A DNA stretch of 64,000 bases from Diospyros lotus (lineage: Eukaryota; Streptophyta; Magnoliopsida; Ericales; Ebenaceae), in NCBI RefSeq assembly GCF_014633365.1, contig NC_068338.1:20036616-20100615 (forward strand). Reading direction: 5' to 3'. Positions 62,554-64,000 of this stretch are shown here, piece by piece (position 1 is the first letter of the stretch; every line of letters begins with the position of its first letter). Under the pieces are notes generated by a model. The model had not been told where the DNA came from. It saw nothing but the letters and a program-made list of their open reading frames with translations, and ran no database searches. A program made the translations under genes and the position numbers.

Positions 62554-64000
62554 TGTAATATCCAAGAAAATTCTTAAATGGCATTCTACGAAGGATATAA
62601 GTGGAATTTATCAAAAGAATGAGACCATAGGGTATACTATCATAGTTTTAAGTGACCGAATCGACCGAAGAGAGTATCCCAGACCTTAGATGCTTAAGGA
62701 AAATGGAATAGTATGGACGAGTGATTCGAGGCATAATTTTAGGTGTCAAAAGAAATTGGATCGGGAACGATTTTCGGTACAGCTGTGGATCAGGCTAAAA
62801 AACCAAATCAACATATGAAACTTTCAAAAAGTCAACGGAGTGTGTTGAGCACCAATATTTTATATGTAGAACAACCCTTGAGCAATTTCGGGTTGAAACG
62901 AAATGACTTAGGGTCAAATCGATGAACTGGGTGAAAGTGTAATTTACTAATTTTGCCCGAGGAAGGTCAAAAAGTTAGTTTTTCGAAAATTTTGAGAATG
63001 AAATGAAGAGTACAAAACTTGTGGGCCTTAGTGGTATTGTTAGAAAGATCAGGGGCTTCAAGGAAAGGGGTAAACTGAGATTGGAAATTAGTTAGGGGGC
63101 TAAAGTGCAATAAACCAAAAATAGGTGTGAAACCTGCAAAATCGGCGCCAACTTTCTTGCCGCCGTTTTCAGCGATGAGACGGTCGAGGGAGGGTTGAGA
63201 AAGGTCGTATACGACGGGGGGATGCTTGGAGGCCAAGCCTTGGCCGATGATTGGTCGAGAGATGGCCGGATTTTGCTATAAAAGGTGGTCGGGGGTTTCG
63301 ATTTTTGGCACACAAATTGGTAGAGTTTTGGAGCGTTTTTGAATGATTGGTTAAGGGGTTTTTGATCATTGCATCAAGGGGAAGAATTTTGGAGTTTTGG
63401 GGAGGGTTTTCATCAAGTTTCGAAGCTGTTCGAAGCTTCGTCGGAGACACAAGGCGGACGTCGAGGGCCGACCTGCAACTGGATTTTTGGGAGATTTTTT
63501 GGTGGTGTTTCTGGCATCCAAAAGGTGCCATCTGGATCGACTAAGTGAGGACTTCAAGAGGGTGTGCTTAGTTCGACCATCGGAGGAGTCGCCAACAACC
63601 GGAATCTAGGAAGAAGAACAGCGCGTGAGCTAAACGCGCCACACTACACGCGCAAACACGCGTTTGGCGCATGAAGGCGCGTGACATAGGGGTAATTCTG
63701 GAATTTTGTTTTAATATTTTTCTTAAATTATTTTAGTAATTATCATGTTGAAAAATTTGGGAAAATGTTTAAGGAGATAATTATTTTAGAATTATCAAGG
63801 TGAAAACTAGGAGAAAAGTAAAGGAAATTATGAAAAATTAAAGAAAAATGAATTTTGATACTCCTTTAAATAAATATGATATCTAGGGAGTATCGTGGCT
63901 TGAGTTGAGTATAAATATGGGTGTTTGAGGTGTCGCACGCAAATCGAGGCATTCCGAATACGTTCAAGGTCAGTGTTCGCCCCCAAAACTTGATTTATTG
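62554..64000 (+). mobile_element. Probable LTR, left end in window, continues past right edge
   Basis: It begins TGTAATATCCAAGAAAATT. It has GC-rich ACGCGC/GGCGCG words at about 63615-63690 and a TATA-like GAGTATAAATATGGG at about 63910 followed by a likely leader. This is LTR-promoter style in plus orientation. No primer site, protein domain or second copy is within the window, so this remains tentative. Confidence 0.4.

Noticed and set aside
62180..64000. Further SIZ1 exons encoding the PHD finger
   Set aside because: No minus-strand frame here shows the C-x2-C or RLSRADP words expected just before FWVT, so the next exon must lie beyond 64000.

Overview
This is plant nuclear DNA, most likely from an angiosperm with a large, repeat-rich genome. 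The introns are plant-type, the one host gene is the plant SUMO E3 ligase SIZ1, and the repeats are typical plant Ty3/gypsy and Ty1/copia retrotransposons, LINEs, hAT elements, a TRIM and MITEs. I cannot name the species.

The main result is that most of the window is a single gene read on the minus strand. Ten coding exons of SIZ1 can be placed between 62179 and 17055. They join in phase at every junction to give the last 703 codons of the protein: the end of the PHD-side linker, the PINIT domain, the SP-RING zinc finger, a SUMO-interacting motif and the conserved C-terminus. The first exons (SAP, PHD finger) lie to the right of 64000. Two introns are very large, 11,770 bp (50341-62110) and 24,838 bp (25246-50083). 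Two more are about 2.75 kb. One short intron inside the SP-RING uses a GC donor.

The large introns are full of nested mobile elements. In the 24.8 kb intron a solo copia LTR (26666 onward) was split by a chromodomain gypsy element (Gypsy-1, 26896-35989, target duplication CATTA). A hAT transposon (about 28295-32141) then split that element in its zinc-knuckle codons. To the right lie a TRIM (36916-37296), then a copia element (Copia-1, 38723-49013) carrying a second gypsy insertion (Gypsy-2, 40771-46208), then a solo LTR (49235-49551). In the 11.8 kb intron Copia-2 (50519-61052, target duplication AAAAC) contains a 493 bp hAT MITE and Copia-3 (53865-59108, target duplication GCCCC). The two 2.75 kb introns hold degraded LINEs. 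None of these elements looks autonomous: all carry stops, frameshifts, deletions or altered catalytic residues.

The left 17 kb, downstream of SIZ1, has no recognisable host gene. It holds gypsy fragments, a Sirevirus-like copia LTR with clusters of a GTCGAC motif and repeated polypurine tracts, a 1.9 kb direct duplication and two MITEs. The right end begins another LTR-like sequence.

I found no CRISPR array, rRNA gene, tRNA gene or bacterial-type system, and no convincing previously undescribed gene system. What stands out is the architecture: an intact essential regulator stretched over more than 45 kb by layered transposon insertions.
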